This document shows, in pieces, positions 36,202-45,275 of a stretch of 64,000 nucleotides of DNA. Location: positions 1 to 64,000 of the forward strand of contig JAHDQA010000048.1 in NCBI GenBank assembly GCA_018434075.1, written 5' to 3'. A model generated the notes under the pieces. It was not told where the DNA came from. It ran no database searches and was given only the letters and a program-made list of their open reading frames with translations. The stretch's first letter is position 1. Each line of letters begins with the position of its first letter. The stretch is from Tissierellaceae bacterium. Lineage in GTDB: Bacteria > Bacillota > Clostridia > Tissierellales > Tissierellaceae. The translations under genes were made by a program, and so were the position numbers.

Positions 36202-37254
36202 TTAATCTTCTTTAATCATTTCTCTCATATCACCCATGATTGCTCTTGGAACGGGTAAATCAATCATTGTCTTTAATCCTGGTGTAGCATTTATAATATG
36301 TGGAATCATATTAACGCACATTGCTATTGTGCCAATCCCGCCAGGTACTTCTGGAACTATTGACATATTTATATCTGGAGTTCCCTTTATAGTGATGTAA
36401 TCACCAGTTTGTACTCCAGCCAACTGTGGTTCTATTTGTTGAGGATGAAGCATTTCTATCTTTAACTCACCATCAACATATCCATATCCTTTCATTTCAC
36501 AGCCTGCTACATCTCCAGGTTGAACTTCTGCATATGGAGATTTTCTATACACATCACTTACTATTGGTGCTCTAAATTGCTCTATTTCTTTGGATAACTT
36601 CCAGCCTAGAGCATCAGCTATCATATTGATAGATTCTGGGAATCCAACATGACCTACCAATGTCTTTTCTTCTAATCTTTTATTGAATTCTTCTAAACTG
36701 ATGCCAACGCCTTGTTCTTTCATTACAGAAGGTCCAAATGGTGACAATGAGTTGATTCTTTCTGCTTTTATGCTTTCAACGTCTATGCATGCTCCAGTCA
36801 ATGTAATAACCAATAAATCCATTATTAATCCTGGGTTTATACCAGTTCCTAATACTGATACGCCATTTTCTTTAGCGATTCTGTCAAGTTCTTTCGCTAA
36901 TTCAGGTTCTTGCGCATATGGATATGCCATTTCTTCAGCAGTTGAAATTATGTTTATTTTCTTTTCTAAAATATATTTCAATTTATCGAATGTTTTTCTA
37001 GTAAAAGAATCAGTAGCTACTAAAACTACATCTGCAGCTTTCTCTGTAATTACATCTTGATATTCTCCGATAATTATATCTTTTCTATCTCCTCTTTCTA
37101 CATCTAAATAATCATACATGCTTTTTCCAACTTTTTCTCCTCTGCCAACAACACCAACTATTTCTACTCCCTTTTTCTTTAAGAGCACTTCTGCCATACC
37201 TTTGCCCATTGATCCTAAACCCCAAATTATTACTTTAACGTTTTCCTTTCTCAT
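36202..37254 (-). CDS. ord: 2,4-diaminopentanoate dehydrogenase
   Basis: The 350-aa NAD(P)-dependent enzyme has an N-terminal Rossmann motif IIWGLGSMGKGMAEVL and a dihydrodipicolinate-reductase-like layout with LGTGINPGLIMDLLVITLTG. It oxidatively deaminates 2,4-diaminopentanoate to 2-amino-4-ketopentanoate, releasing ammonia. It is the first gene of the ornithine operon, with TGGAGGTGC as RBS, about 27 bases after the predicted start of transcription at the sigma-54 promoter. Confidence 0.95.
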   Translation of the reverse strand: MRKENVKVIIWGLGSMGKGMAEVLLKKKGVEIVGVVGRGEKVGKSMYDYLDVERGDRKDIIIGEYQDVITEKAADVVLVATDSFTRKTFDKLKYILEKKINIISTAEEMAYPYAQEPELAKELDRIAKENGVSVLGTGINPGLIMDLLVITLTGACIDVESIKAERINSLSPFGPSVMKEQGVGISLEEFNKRLEEKTLVGHVGFPESINMIADALGWKLSKEIEQFRAPIVSDVYRKSPYAEVQPGDVAGCEMKGYGYVDGELKIEMLHPQQIEPQLAGVQTGDYITIKGTPDINMSIVPEVPGGIGTIAMCVNMIPHIINATPGLKTMIDLPVPRAIMGDMREMIKED

Positions 37255-37291
37255 AAAGCACCTCCATAAAATTTTTTACACTTAATACTTA

Positions 37292-37308
37292 AGCAAAATT
37301 TATGCCAA
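37292..37308 (-). promoter_or_regulatory. Sigma-54 (-24/-12) promoter of the ornithine operon
   Basis: On the minus strand TTGGCATAAATTTTGCT matches the sigma-54 consensus, with the invariant GG (37306-37305) and GC (37294-37293) exactly ten bases apart. It lies 38 bases before ord, and the adjacent divergent-free upstream gene encodes a sigma-54 activator. Transcription would start near 37281. Confidence 0.88.
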
Positions 37309-37338
37309 ATCATTTTGTTAAATATTATGAATTTTTAG

Positions 37339-37349
37339 GCATTCTATGC
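37339..37349. promoter_or_regulatory. Small palindrome upstream of the sigma-54 promoter, possible activator site
   Basis: GCATTCTATGC is an 11-base palindrome about 35 bases upstream of the -24 element. It shares the TTGCAT/ATGC core with the larger inverted repeat at 37376-37395. Binding by the adjacent activator is an inference. Confidence 0.35.
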
Positions 37350-37363
37350 AATCTAATATTGAT

Positions 37364-37395
37364 AAAATAAAAAAAGATGCAAACTAATTTGCATC
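37364..37395 (-). terminator. Terminator of the sigma-54 activator gene (possible dual role as activator site)
   Basis: GATGCAAA and TTTGCATC form an 8-bp stem with a 4-base loop, followed on the minus strand by seven T and more T-rich DNA, 9 bases after the activator stop. Its centre lies about 80 bases upstream of the -24 element, where activator-binding sites usually are. Confidence 0.85.
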
Positions 37396-37403
37396 ATCCG
37401 CAA

Positions 37404-38807
37404 TTATTTTTGCATCAATTGGTATTTTTTTATTTTCGCTTGTAGAGTTTGTCTTTTTATTCCCAAAAAACTTGCTGCATTAGATATATTGTAATTGTTT
37501 ATCTTAAGTGCTTCATTGATCACTTTTTGCTCAATGTTTCCAATCATTTCAGGCAATGTTTGATTATCAAAATTATTAAATATTAATTTCTCTTTGCTGC
37601 TTGGTATAAAATTCGAAGTAACAAAGTCTTCTTTATTTAAAATCTTGTCATTGTATGATACCATATTCATTGCCCCTTCAATGAAATTTTCTAGTTCTCT
37701 CACATTTCCAGGCCAAAAATAATTCTTGAAATCTTTTAAGACATCAGGAGAGACTTTGTTTATATTCTTATTCAATATTTTGTTGTATTTAGAAATAAAA
37801 TAATATGTTAGAAGTTCAATGTCATCTAATCTTTCTCTTAATGGCGGAATATTGATATTGATGACATTTAATCTGTAGTACAGGTCCTTTCTTAGTGTTC
37901 CTTTCTCAATGCTATCGATAGGATTTTCATTGGTCGTAGCTATAATTCTAACATCGATAGGTATATCCTTCGTTCCACCAACTCTTCTAATATAGCCTTC
38001 TTGTAAAACCCTCAATAGTTTGGCTTGAAGTGTTAAGCTCATAGAATTTATCTCATCTAATAGTAATGTGCCTCCATTTGCTTGCTCAAATATTCCCTCT
38101 CTTTCAATTGCACCAGTAAATCCGCCTTTTTCTGTTCCAAACAATATACCTTCAAGTAAAGAATCTGGAATAGCAGCACAATTTTGCGCTATGAATGTCT
38201 TATCTTTTCTAATACCATTGTAGTGTATACTTTGCGCAAACATCTCTTTACCTGTTCCTGTTTCACCATATATGAGGACACTAGAAGGCGACTCGCAAGC
38301 TTTTTGAGCGATTTTTTTAGCTGCTATCAACTTATCATTTTGGCCTATGATGTTATGTAAGCTATATTTTTTAATAAACGGTTTCGCTCCTTTATTGTCT
38401 TTCCTTAATGCATTTTGAAGCTCGAGTAGCTGATCTGAAAGAATTTTAGTATGTGTTAAATCTTGAGCTATTTCAACAGCACCTATTATTTTTTTGTTGT
38501 CAATCAATGGAATTGTAGAACTAATAGTAGTTATTGAGTGACCTTTGAAGTTGAGATAAGTTTGGGTACTATTAAATATTGGCTCTCTTGTTTTTAAAAC
38601 TTTAATAAGTGTTGAAGTATCCTCGTCCAAACTAGGGAATATTTCTAACAAATCTTTACCAATAACTTGATCTATTTCCAATCCTTCTAATTGAGCCATG
38701 GTTGAATTGTAAATAGTAGTTTTTCTACTATTATCTATTACATGAATTCCAATGTTTCCGAACTGCAAAATATTTTGCAGCAACAGAGAATCCAATGAGT
38801 TAATCAT
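37404..38807 (-). CDS. Sigma-54-dependent transcriptional activator (PAS, AAA+, Fis HTH)
   Basis: The 467-aa protein has an N-terminal PAS domain (about 10-115), an AAA+ domain with Walker A GETGTGKE (181-188), the sigma-54 contact loop GGFTGA (228-233, instead of GAFTGA), Walker B GGTLLLDE (245-252), FWPGNVRELENFIEGA (about 364-379), and a Fis-type helix-turn-helix near the end (ISNAASFLGIKRQTLQAKI). The architecture resembles RocR, which activates arginine/ornithine catabolism in Bacillus. It very likely drives the ord operon next door. ATG 38807 is preferred (GGGTGG four bases upstream) over the start at 38834. Confidence 0.9.
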   Translation of the reverse strand: MINSLDSLLLQNILQFGNIGIHVIDNSRKTTIYNSTMAQLEGLEIDQVIGKDLLEIFPSLDEDTSTLIKVLKTREPIFNSTQTYLNFKGHSITTISSTIPLIDNKKIIGAVEIAQDLTHTKILSDQLLELQNALRKDNKGAKPFIKKYSLHNIIGQNDKLIAAKKIAQKACESPSSVLIYGETGTGKEMFAQSIHYNGIRKDKTFIAQNCAAIPDSLLEGILFGTEKGGFTGAIEREGIFEQANGGTLLLDEINSMSLTLQAKLLRVLQEGYIRRVGGTKDIPIDVRIIATTNENPIDSIEKGTLRKDLYYRLNVININIPPLRERLDDIELLTYYFISKYNKILNKNINKVSPDVLKDFKNYFWPGNVRELENFIEGAMNMVSYNDKILNKEDFVTSNFIPSSKEKLIFNNFDNQTLPEMIGNIEQKVINEALKINNYNISNAASFLGIKRQTLQAKIKKYQLMQK

Positions 38808-38820
38808 AATACCACCCAGT

Positions 38821-39279
38821 CTATTCATTATCATCCAACAATTTTTTCAGCTCATCCAAAAACGAATTTACATCTTTAAACTGCCTGTAAACTGATGCAA
38901 ATCTAACATATGCTACTTCGTCTACATCTTTTAGTTTTGTCATGACCATCTCGCCAATCTCTTTTGATGTTATTTCTTTCTCTAACGAATTAAATATTGC
39001 CTTTTCTATATCGTCAACCATTTTTTCAATGACATTCATAGGAACAGGCCTTTTTTCGCATGCTTTTATGATGCCATTCATGATTTTATTTCTATCGTAC
39101 ACTTGTCTATTGCCATCTTTTTTTACTATCATAACGGGAACTTCTTCTATTTTCTCATAGGTTGTAAATCTCTTACCGCATCTTATACACTCTCTTCTCC
39201 TTCTTATCGCTTGACCTTCATCAGTTGGTCTAGAATCAACAACTTTTGATTCAGGATAATCACAAAATGGACATTTCAT
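38821..39279 (-). CDS. nrdR: Transcriptional repressor NrdR
   Basis: The 152-aa repressor has an N-terminal zinc ribbon ([17 protein letters not shown]...[17 protein letters not shown]) and an ATP-cone ([29 protein letters not shown]). It represses ribonucleotide reductase genes according to ATP/dATP. The start is ATG 39279 with GGAGGATGCT; the longer frame adds four residues. It lies between ftsZ and the activator gene. No nrd genes or NrdR boxes are in the window. Confidence 0.95.
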   Translation of the reverse strand: MKCPFCDYPESKVVDSRPTDEGQAIRRRRECIRCGKRFTTYEKIEEVPVMIVKKDGNRQVYDRNKIMNGIIKACEKRPVPMNVIEKMVDDIEKAIFNSLEKEITSKEIGEMVMTKLKDVDEVAYVRFASVYRQFKDVNSFLDELKKLLDDNE

Positions 39280-39300
39280 AGCATCCTCCAAATTAAGACT

Positions 39301-39324
39301 AAAACGTATCCAAAGATACGTTTT
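39301..39324 (-). terminator. Hairpin at the end of ftsZ
   Basis: AAAACGTATC and GATACGTTTT form a 10-bp stem with a 4-base loop overlapping the ftsZ stop codon, followed on the minus strand by AGTCTTAATTT. It marks the likely end of the dcw transcript. Confidence 0.65.
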
Positions 39325-40423
39325 ATCTATTTCTATCTCTTCTTCTTAGAAAAATTGGAACATCCAAATCTTCAAAATTCAATTCTTCGCTTTTCTTATC
39401 TTTTTCATCGTTTCTATTTGAATTAAACAAATTGCTTTCTTTAGAAATAGTTGATTTATTACTTATTCTATCAGCTTGAAAACCAGTAGCTATTACAGTT
39501 ATCTTGATTTCATCATTCATACTTTCGTCAATTCCTGCTCCAAATATAATATTTGCGTCTGGATCTACTGCTTGTCTAATTATATCTGCAGCTTCATTAA
39601 CCTCAAATATTCCTAAGTCTTTACTCCCGGTTATATTAAGCAGGACTGATTTTGCTCCTTCTATTGATGTTTCCAATAAAGGACTGGTTATAGCTTGTTT
39701 TGCAGCTTCTTGTGCTCTGTTATCCCCCTTAGCTATGCCTATGCCCATATGTGCAATGCCTTTGTCATACATAATTGTCTTTACATCTGCAAAATCAAGA
39801 TTTATCAAATTTGGAACTGATATCAAATCAGATATTCCTTGTATCCCTTGTTTAAGTACTTCATCCGCCATCATAAATGCATCTGCCATAGATGTCTTTT
39901 TATCTGATATTTGAAGTAATCTATCATTCGGTATAGTAACTAATGTATCTACTGTGTTTTTAAGATCTTCAATTCCTTTTTCAGCTTGCAATAATCTTTT
40001 CTTGCCTTCAAATGTAAAAGGTTTTGTTACAACGCCAACAGTTAGTATCCCCAGTTCTTTAGCTATTTCTGCAACAATTGGAGCAGCACCAGTTCCAGTT
40101 CCTCCTCCCATTCCAGCAGTAATAAACACCATATCGGCACCTTTTAAACACTCTAATATGTCATTTCTATTCTCTTCTGCGGCTTTTGCTCCAATCTCAG
40201 GATTAGCTCCTGCTCCTAACCCTTTAGTTATCTTTTCTCCCAATTGAATTTTTATCTCAGCTCTTGATGAATACAATGCTTGTTTGTCTGTGTTTAGTGC
40301 TATAAATTCAATTCCTCTTACCCCAGATTCAATCATTCTATTAACAGCGTTATTGCCACCTCCACCAACACCTAAAACTTTAATCTTTGCAAATTGTTCT
40401 ACATCAACGTCAAAATCGAACAT
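39323..40423 (-). CDS. ftsZ: Cell division protein FtsZ
   Basis: The 366-aa tubulin homologue has [18 protein letters not shown], the GTP loop GGGTGTG (106-112), [11 protein letters not shown], and a C-terminal peptide ending [15 protein letters not shown] that binds partners such as FtsA and SepF. It polymerises into the Z-ring at midcell. ATG 40423 (RBS GGAGGAAAG) is preferred over the start at 40441. ftsA is not upstream, as in many Clostridia. It is the last gene of the division cluster. Confidence 0.97.
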   Translation of the reverse strand: MFDFDVDVEQFAKIKVLGVGGGGNNAVNRMIESGVRGIEFIALNTDKQALYSSRAEIKIQLGEKITKGLGAGANPEIGAKAAEENRNDILECLKGADMVFITAGMGGGTGTGAAPIVAEIAKELGILTVGVVTKPFTFEGKKRLLQAEKGIEDLKNTVDTLVTIPNDRLLQISDKKTSMADAFMMADEVLKQGIQGISDLISVPNLINLDFADVKTIMYDKGIAHMGIGIAKGDNRAQEAAKQAITSPLLETSIEGAKSVLLNITGSKDLGIFEVNEAADIIRQAVDPDANIIFGAGIDESMNDEIKITVIATGFQADRISNKSTISKESNLFNSNRNDEKDKKSEELNFEDLDVPIFLRRRDRNR

Positions 40424-40437
40424 AAACTTTCCTCCAT

Positions 40438-40803
40438 TCATATAGTGGTTCCATTTTTATCTTTAATTGTTTTTCTCTTAGAAGTAATAATCCGTCTTAT
40501 TTTAGCAAAATTGTCAAAAAGTCTATTGCCAAATGTAAATATTGCTGCATAATATAAAGGAACACCTAGTCGATCGCCAATATATGCCAAAAAGGCTGCT
40601 AGTATAGCATTCCCGATAAATCCTGATACAAATATCGTCGCATCAAATTTTCCCTCTAAGTTTGCTCTAATTCCACCAAAAATAGAGTCCATGCAAGCCA
40701 GAATTGCAACAGAAACGTATAAAGTGTAGGCTGAATTATAAGTAAATGGCAATAGAAATCCAATTAAAACTCCAATGAGCACACCTATTAATGCGTATAC
40801 CAT
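40438..40803 (-). CDS. sbp: Small basic protein, DUF1290 family
   Basis: The 121-aa membrane protein starts [22 protein letters not shown] and continues [61 protein letters not shown], the DUF1290 (Sbp) signature, with three hydrophobic segments. It is conserved between ftsQ and ftsZ in Firmicutes; the function is unknown. The start is ATG 40803, 14 bases after the second DUF881 gene. Confidence 0.88.
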   Translation of the reverse strand: MVYALIGVLIGVLIGFLLPFTYNSAYTLYVSVAILACMDSIFGGIRANLEGKFDATIFVSGFIGNAILAAFLAYIGDRLGVPLYYAAIFTFGNRLFDNFAKIRRIITSKRKTIKDKNGTTI

Positions 40804-40817
40804 CTATCCACTCTCCC

Positions 40818-41534
40818 TTATTGAACTGCCTTTGCATAAAAGTAAGAGAAATCTCCACTATATGCTGGTATGATTAATTTGTCTTTAGAATATGGCTGAA
40901 TGCCAATACCATAAACTTTCGTGAGCATTTCTGCGTAAGTCCCTGGTGCGCTTACAGAAGCCATTAACAGTTTGGGGTCTCCTATTGCCGTTATTATGAA
41001 AGGCGTGCCTAAGCTTCTTCCATTTACTCTTATTACTGGTCCTGCACATTTAATATCTGAAAAAGAAAGCACTCTTTCGCCATTTATACTTATCGCTTCA
41101 GCTCCTGCAACTCTTAAATCGTTTAATATATTTTGCATGTCTACATCATGTATTATACCATCATTAAAATCAAAGGACAATTCATCGGAGTTAATATTAT
41201 CGAACATAACAATCTCAATTCCTGGCCCTGCTACTGTTTTATATCCTGCAAGGAGCATGTTTTTATCTCTTTCATCTTCTAAAACGGATATTATATTTTT
41301 TTCACTATAATCAGTATTCTCTATCAGATCCAAATATTTTTGTTTATCCTCTATATTTAATTTTAAATCATCAATGTCTGTTTTTAATGATTTTGCCTCA
41401 AGCTCGAGTCTTTGTATTGAACTTATAGTTACTGGTGTAACCATTTGAATATTCATTTTAACTTGAGATGCAAATAATATTCCTACTAATGCGCTAAAAA
41501 TTCCAATTGTCAGTTTTGGGTTATACTCTTTCAT
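40818..41534 (-). CDS. DUF881 family protein (YlxX/YlxW-like), copy 2
   Basis: The 238-aa protein has one N-terminal membrane helix (about 8-28), a coiled-coil stretch (SIQRLELEAKSLKTDIDDLKLNIEDKQKYL) and the DUF881 domain with GYKTVAGPGIEIVMFD, NDLRVAGAEAISINGERVLSFSDIKCAGPVIRVNG and PFIITAIGDPKLL. It is probably extracytoplasmic. It is paralogous to the gene just upstream. Function unknown; position in the dcw cluster suggests a link to division. Confidence 0.88.
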   Translation of the reverse strand: MKEYNPKLTIGIFSALVGILFASQVKMNIQMVTPVTISSIQRLELEAKSLKTDIDDLKLNIEDKQKYLDLIENTDYSEKNIISVLEDERDKNMLLAGYKTVAGPGIEIVMFDNINSDELSFDFNDGIIHDVDMQNILNDLRVAGAEAISINGERVLSFSDIKCAGPVIRVNGRSLGTPFIITAIGDPKLLMASVSAPGTYAEMLTKVYGIGIQPYSKDKLIIPAYSGDFSYFYAKAVQ

Positions 41535-41550
41535 ATTATCTCTCCACTAC

Positions 41551-42273
41551 TTATTCTTCTTCTACTGGCTTTGCATATATAAATTCTTTGGCCTTTCTAT
41601 ATCTTTCTATCTTTATATCTTGATTCTGTGTTAAATTTACAACATAATCGTAATTTCTTAATTGCCATACTATCCCCCATTTTATATTTAGTGCCGACTC
41701 CAATGTGTCCGGATTTCCAATTGCCTTAATTACAATCGGAGCTCCTGTTGAAGCCCCATTAATCTCAATGTGGTTTCCGGCTCTAACTATCTCAGTAAAA
41801 GATGTGTATCTCTGATCGTTTATGCTAATTGCCTCTGCATCTGCAGCATTCAATACGCTTATAACCTGGAGCAATAAATCCAACTCATCGACTATTCCAT
41901 AACTATCCGATATTTGTGGGTCTATTGGTGGGTCGTTGATCTCCAAAATAATCCCAGGCCCGTGAACATCAGTATAACCTGCTAGCATTCTATATTTCAT
42001 AGCGTCTTTATATAAATTCTCAGCATAAGTGTCATGAGAAATCCCTTCTTTTTCATATTGTTCAACTTTTTTTTCCAATTCTTCTAGTTGCTTAGTTAAC
42101 AATTCTTTTTCACTTTTTAATTTAGATACCTCATTTGCTAATTCTTGAGCTCTCTGCGTAGGCAATACTCCATTCCCAACTGTTTTGTTAATGGTTTTAA
42201 ATTGAACTGACAATATGAGCCCTAATACTAATGAAACACCAATAATTGCCAATTTTTCTCTTTTTTTGTTCAT
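41551..42273 (-). CDS. DUF881 family protein (YlxW-like), copy 1
   Basis: The 240-aa paralogue of the next gene has a membrane helix (about 6-25), a coiled coil (ELANEVSKLKSEKELLTKQLEELEKKVEQYEKEG) and the domain blocks GYTDVHGPGIILEIND, LNAADAEAISINDQRYTSFTEIVRAGNHIEING and APIVIKAIGNPDTL. ATG 42273 has AAGGAG nine bases upstream; the earlier frame start (42297) overlaps ftsQ. Duplicated DUF881 genes are usual in Clostridia. Confidence 0.88.
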   Translation of the reverse strand: MNKKREKLAIIGVSLVLGLILSVQFKTINKTVGNGVLPTQRAQELANEVSKLKSEKELLTKQLEELEKKVEQYEKEGISHDTYAENLYKDAMKYRMLAGYTDVHGPGIILEINDPPIDPQISDSYGIVDELDLLLQVISVLNAADAEAISINDQRYTSFTEIVRAGNHIEINGASTGAPIVIKAIGNPDTLESALNIKWGIVWQLRNYDYVVNLTQNQDIKIERYRKAKEFIYAKPVEEE

Positions 42274-42286
42274 TTTATATTGCTCC

Positions 42287-43030
42287 TTAATTATCATCTC
42301 TTACTAAGATTGGATACTCTCCTTTATTCATAATTATCATTTTAGTAGGGATATTCTTTTTTTCAATGTCGTTTATGATTTCACCAAGTTGTAATAATTT
42401 ATATTTTATATTATATAACGAACCAAACTCAACTGGTATATCTTTATTTAATATAATTTTAATATTTTGCTCATCTGAGAAATCTATCGATTTTATCTTG
42501 TTAATTATATTTATTATTTTCTCATCTTTAAATATTTCTACAAAATCGCTATCTATATTTAATTCTTGCCCTTCTTTTAAATCCTCTATTTGTAAGTTAG
42601 TTATTATAGTTAATCCTTCAAATGATTCTGATCTTCTTTCCAACAATATTCCATTGATGTCAAAGACATAGTATTTATCATCATAAAGAACTTCAACATA
42701 TGGAGTTCTTTCCTTAATTGAAATCCTAATAGTCTTTGGCAAAACCTTGTCAATGTTTACTTCTTCTATATATCCTATTGTCATAATCCTGTCGGCTATA
42801 GAAAATCTGTTTATCTTAAACAAATTATCTCCCAAATCTATGCCTGTTTTTTCAATTATCTGTGCCTCTGTAATTATATTATTACCAGTTATTTCTATTT
42901 TTTGAACATTAAATAAATCAATCCTTATAAGTGCATTATATAATACGACAATGAAAATAATAAACAGTGCTATTCTTCTAAAGAATCTCTTTTTTCTTCT
43001 CTTTTTTTCTACTCTAGTGAGCTTATTCAT
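42287..43030 (-). CDS. ftsQ: Cell division protein FtsQ/DivIB
   Basis: The 247-aa bitopic membrane protein has a very basic cytoplasmic start (VEKKRRKKRFFRR), one helix (about 20-38) and a POTRA domain beginning FNVQKIEITGNNIITEAQIIEKTGIDLGDNLFKIN, followed by the beta domain (RISIKERTPYVEVLYDDKYYVFDINGILL). It bridges FtsL/FtsB and the septal synthase. It follows murG by 10 bases with TAGGGATC upstream; murB, often between the two, is absent. Confidence 0.92.
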   Translation of the reverse strand: MNKLTRVEKKRRKKRFFRRIALFIIFIVVLYNALIRIDLFNVQKIEITGNNIITEAQIIEKTGIDLGDNLFKINRFSIADRIMTIGYIEEVNIDKVLPKTIRISIKERTPYVEVLYDDKYYVFDINGILLERRSESFEGLTIITNLQIEDLKEGQELNIDSDFVEIFKDEKIINIINKIKSIDFSDEQNIKIILNKDIPVEFGSLYNIKYKLLQLGEIINDIEKKNIPTKMIIMNKGEYPILVRDDN

Positions 43031-43040
43031 AAGATCCCTA

Positions 43041-44147
43041 CTATCTTAAATATTGGTCCAACTCATCTACTATTTTTTCTGTAGCATTTGTATTCATAAG
43101 TTTTTTCGCATTATGTCCCATTTTTAAAAGCTTCTCTTTGTCATGTATTAATTCAAATATAGTTTTACTTAGTGCTTCCCCATCAATATCTTTTTCTTTA
43201 ATTACCACACTTGCCCCAGCCTCTTCAAATACTTTAGCATTATACTCTTGGTGATTTTCAGCAGTATATGCTTTAGGAATCAATATGCTTGGAATTCCCA
43301 AAGCGCTTATTTCAGCCAATGTAATTGCACCAGCACTAGCAATGGCTAATGTGGCAATATTTAAAGCTTTTGGCAACTCGTATAAATAAGGGAATATTTT
43401 AATATTTTTGCAAGAGCTTACGCCCAGTTTATCTAATTCTTCTTCAAAATTATCATAATGAGATTTTCCAGTTATGTGAATTAATTGAATATCATTCTCA
43501 CCTGATATGTTTTTAATAAAATTTAGAATCGCTTCATTTAAGCTTTTTTGTCCTCCACTTCCACCAAAAGACAATACTATTGGTTTGTCTCTTTCAATAT
43601 CAAATTCTTTATAAGCAGCATCTTTATCTACCAAAAATAATTCTTCTCTTATAGGATTCCCAGTTAATATAATTCGATCTGGATTTTTGAAATACTTCTT
43701 AGACTCATCAAAAGTTACAAAAACCTTGCTAGCATATCTAGAAAGAATCTTGTTTGTTATCCCGGGATAAGCATTTTGCTCATGTATACAAATCGGAACT
43801 TTCTTTACTTTACCCATGTATGATATAGGAAAACAAACATATCCGCCAGTAGCTATTATGAGTTTCGGTTTTATTTCATCTATTATTTTCCTCGAATCAT
43901 TCAATCCAAGTAACAGCTCTTTTGCTGATGAAAAAGATTCTTTATTTAAACTTCTTGGCATGCCTTTGACTCTTACGTATCTATATTTGTATCCTTCTCT
44001 TTCAGCTAGATCTTTTTCCATCCCATTGGGTGTTCCAACATAGTATATGTCTACATTGTCTTTGTATCTTTTTTTTATTTCATTTGCAATAGCTAAAGCA
44101 GGATAAATATGTCCTCCAGTGCCACCACCACTAACTATTATGTTCAT
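43041..44147 (-). CDS. murG: UDP-GlcNAc:undecaprenyl-pyrophosphoryl-MurNAc-pentapeptide GlcNAc transferase
   Basis: The GT28 enzyme of about 368 aa makes lipid II from lipid I at the inner face of the membrane. It has the glycine loop IIVSGGGTGGHIYPALAIA at the start, HEQNAYPGITNKIL, the second loop VLSFGGSGGQKSLN, and the sugar-nucleotide site SAGAITLAEISALGIPSILIP with HQEYNAKVFEEAGA. ATG 44147 has GGTGGGAG nine bases upstream and overlaps the ftsW end by 17 bases. Confidence 0.96.
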   Translation of the reverse strand: MNIIVSGGGTGGHIYPALAIANEIKKRYKDNVDIYYVGTPNGMEKDLAEREGYKYRYVRVKGMPRSLNKESFSSAKELLLGLNDSRKIIDEIKPKLIIATGGYVCFPISYMGKVKKVPICIHEQNAYPGITNKILSRYASKVFVTFDESKKYFKNPDRIILTGNPIREELFLVDKDAAYKEFDIERDKPIVLSFGGSGGQKSLNEAILNFIKNISGENDIQLIHITGKSHYDNFEEELDKLGVSSCKNIKIFPYLYELPKALNIATLAIASAGAITLAEISALGIPSILIPKAYTAENHQEYNAKVFEEAGASVVIKEKDIDGEALSKTIFELIHDKEKLLKMGHNAKKLMNTNATEKIVDELDQYLR

Positions 44148-45270
44148 TTTTTTTACTCCCACCTATTTTTGTATATCTTGATATATTTAATAAAATGCCA
44201 ATACTTGCTAGATAAAAAATTAAAGATGTACCTCCAGAACTTATAAATGGTAAATTTATTCCTGTTGGTGGTATGCTAGAAGTTACAACAGCAATGTTCA
44301 TAAATGCTTGTATTGCTATCAATGAGCCTATACCACATGAAACAAAAAAAGCAAATTTATCATTCGAATTCTTTGCTACATTAAATGCTCTGAAAATTAT
44401 TATTGCATAAAGGGCTAGTATAAATGTAGTTCCAACAAGTCCTAATTCCTCTCCAATTATCGAGAAAATAAAATCATTATAAGCCTCTGGTATGTAAAAG
44501 AACTTTTGCTTGCTTTTCCCAAGTCCAACTCCAAACAGTCCACCCGAGCCTAAAGCATATAATGACTGAACTATTTGATAGCCATCCCCCAATTTATCTG
44601 CAAAAGGATCCCTAAAAGATTTTATACGCTCCAATCTGTATTCGTTTCCTTCAGAATAGATAGCTACTCTTATAAAAATAGTTGCTAATACTCCTGATAT
44701 TATAAAAACATAATATGGCATTCCAGCAATAAAATACATGCTTAGCATTGTCCCTGCCACTGTTATAGATGTACTTAAATCCTTTTGTAAATAAACTAAT
44801 CCCGTTGACAATCCAATTACTAAAAACGCTGGGATCAATCCATCTTTTAAAGATGAGACTTTTTCTTTCTTGTTTTCTAGGAATGATGCAAAAAATATTA
44901 TGCTTCCAAGTTTTATTGCATCTGATGGCATAAAAGTAGTAAAACCTAAGTTTAACCATCTTCTTGCACCTTTTAATTCTATTCCCAATGGAGTAAATAT
45001 AAGCAATCCGAGTATAATCGTAAATACATATATCAGCGTTGAATGCTTTTTCCAAATATGGTAATCAATATTCATCAATACTATCATAGTTATTAAGCCT
45101 AATATTGCCCAAATAAACTGTCTCTTGAAAAAATATAACGCATCACCAAATTCAAGTAAAGCCTTTGGAGAACTTGCACTATAAACCATTATTACTCCTA
45201 TAAAAACTAACATTATGGTAGAAAAAAGAATATAAAAATCTGGTTCATGTTTTCGAAATTTGCTTTTCAT
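44131..45270 (-). CDS. ftsW: Lipid II polymerase FtsW/SpoVE (SEDS family)
   Basis: The 379-aa membrane protein with about ten helices has SEDS motifs LKGARRWLNLGFTTFMPSDAIKLGSI, LVYLQKDLSTSITVAGTM (the catalytic Asp), GDGYQIVQSLYALGSGGLFGVGLGKS and INLPFISSGGTSLIFYLASIGILLN. It polymerises glycan strands with the class B PBP encoded in the same cluster. FtsW and SpoVE cannot be told apart by sequence alone; the lack of sporulation genes nearby leans to FtsW. RBS ATGGAGTGAG. Confidence 0.95.
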   Translation of the reverse strand: MKSKFRKHEPDFYILFSTIMLVFIGVIMVYSASSPKALLEFGDALYFFKRQFIWAILGLITMIVLMNIDYHIWKKHSTLIYVFTIILGLLIFTPLGIELKGARRWLNLGFTTFMPSDAIKLGSIIFFASFLENKKEKVSSLKDGLIPAFLVIGLSTGLVYLQKDLSTSITVAGTMLSMYFIAGMPYYVFIISGVLATIFIRVAIYSEGNEYRLERIKSFRDPFADKLGDGYQIVQSLYALGSGGLFGVGLGKSKQKFFYIPEAYNDFIFSIIGEELGLVGTTFILALYAIIIFRAFNVAKNSNDKFAFFVSCGIGSLIAIQAFMNIAVVTSSIPPTGINLPFISSGGTSLIFYLASIGILLNISRYTKIGGSKKNEHNS

Positions 45271-45275
45271 TCAAC

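Noticed and set aside
44651..45055. 134-codon minus-strand frame inside ftsW
   Set aside because: It is an alternative frame of ftsW, which is complete and conserved; the peptide is rich in Tyr/Ile/Lys without any pattern.
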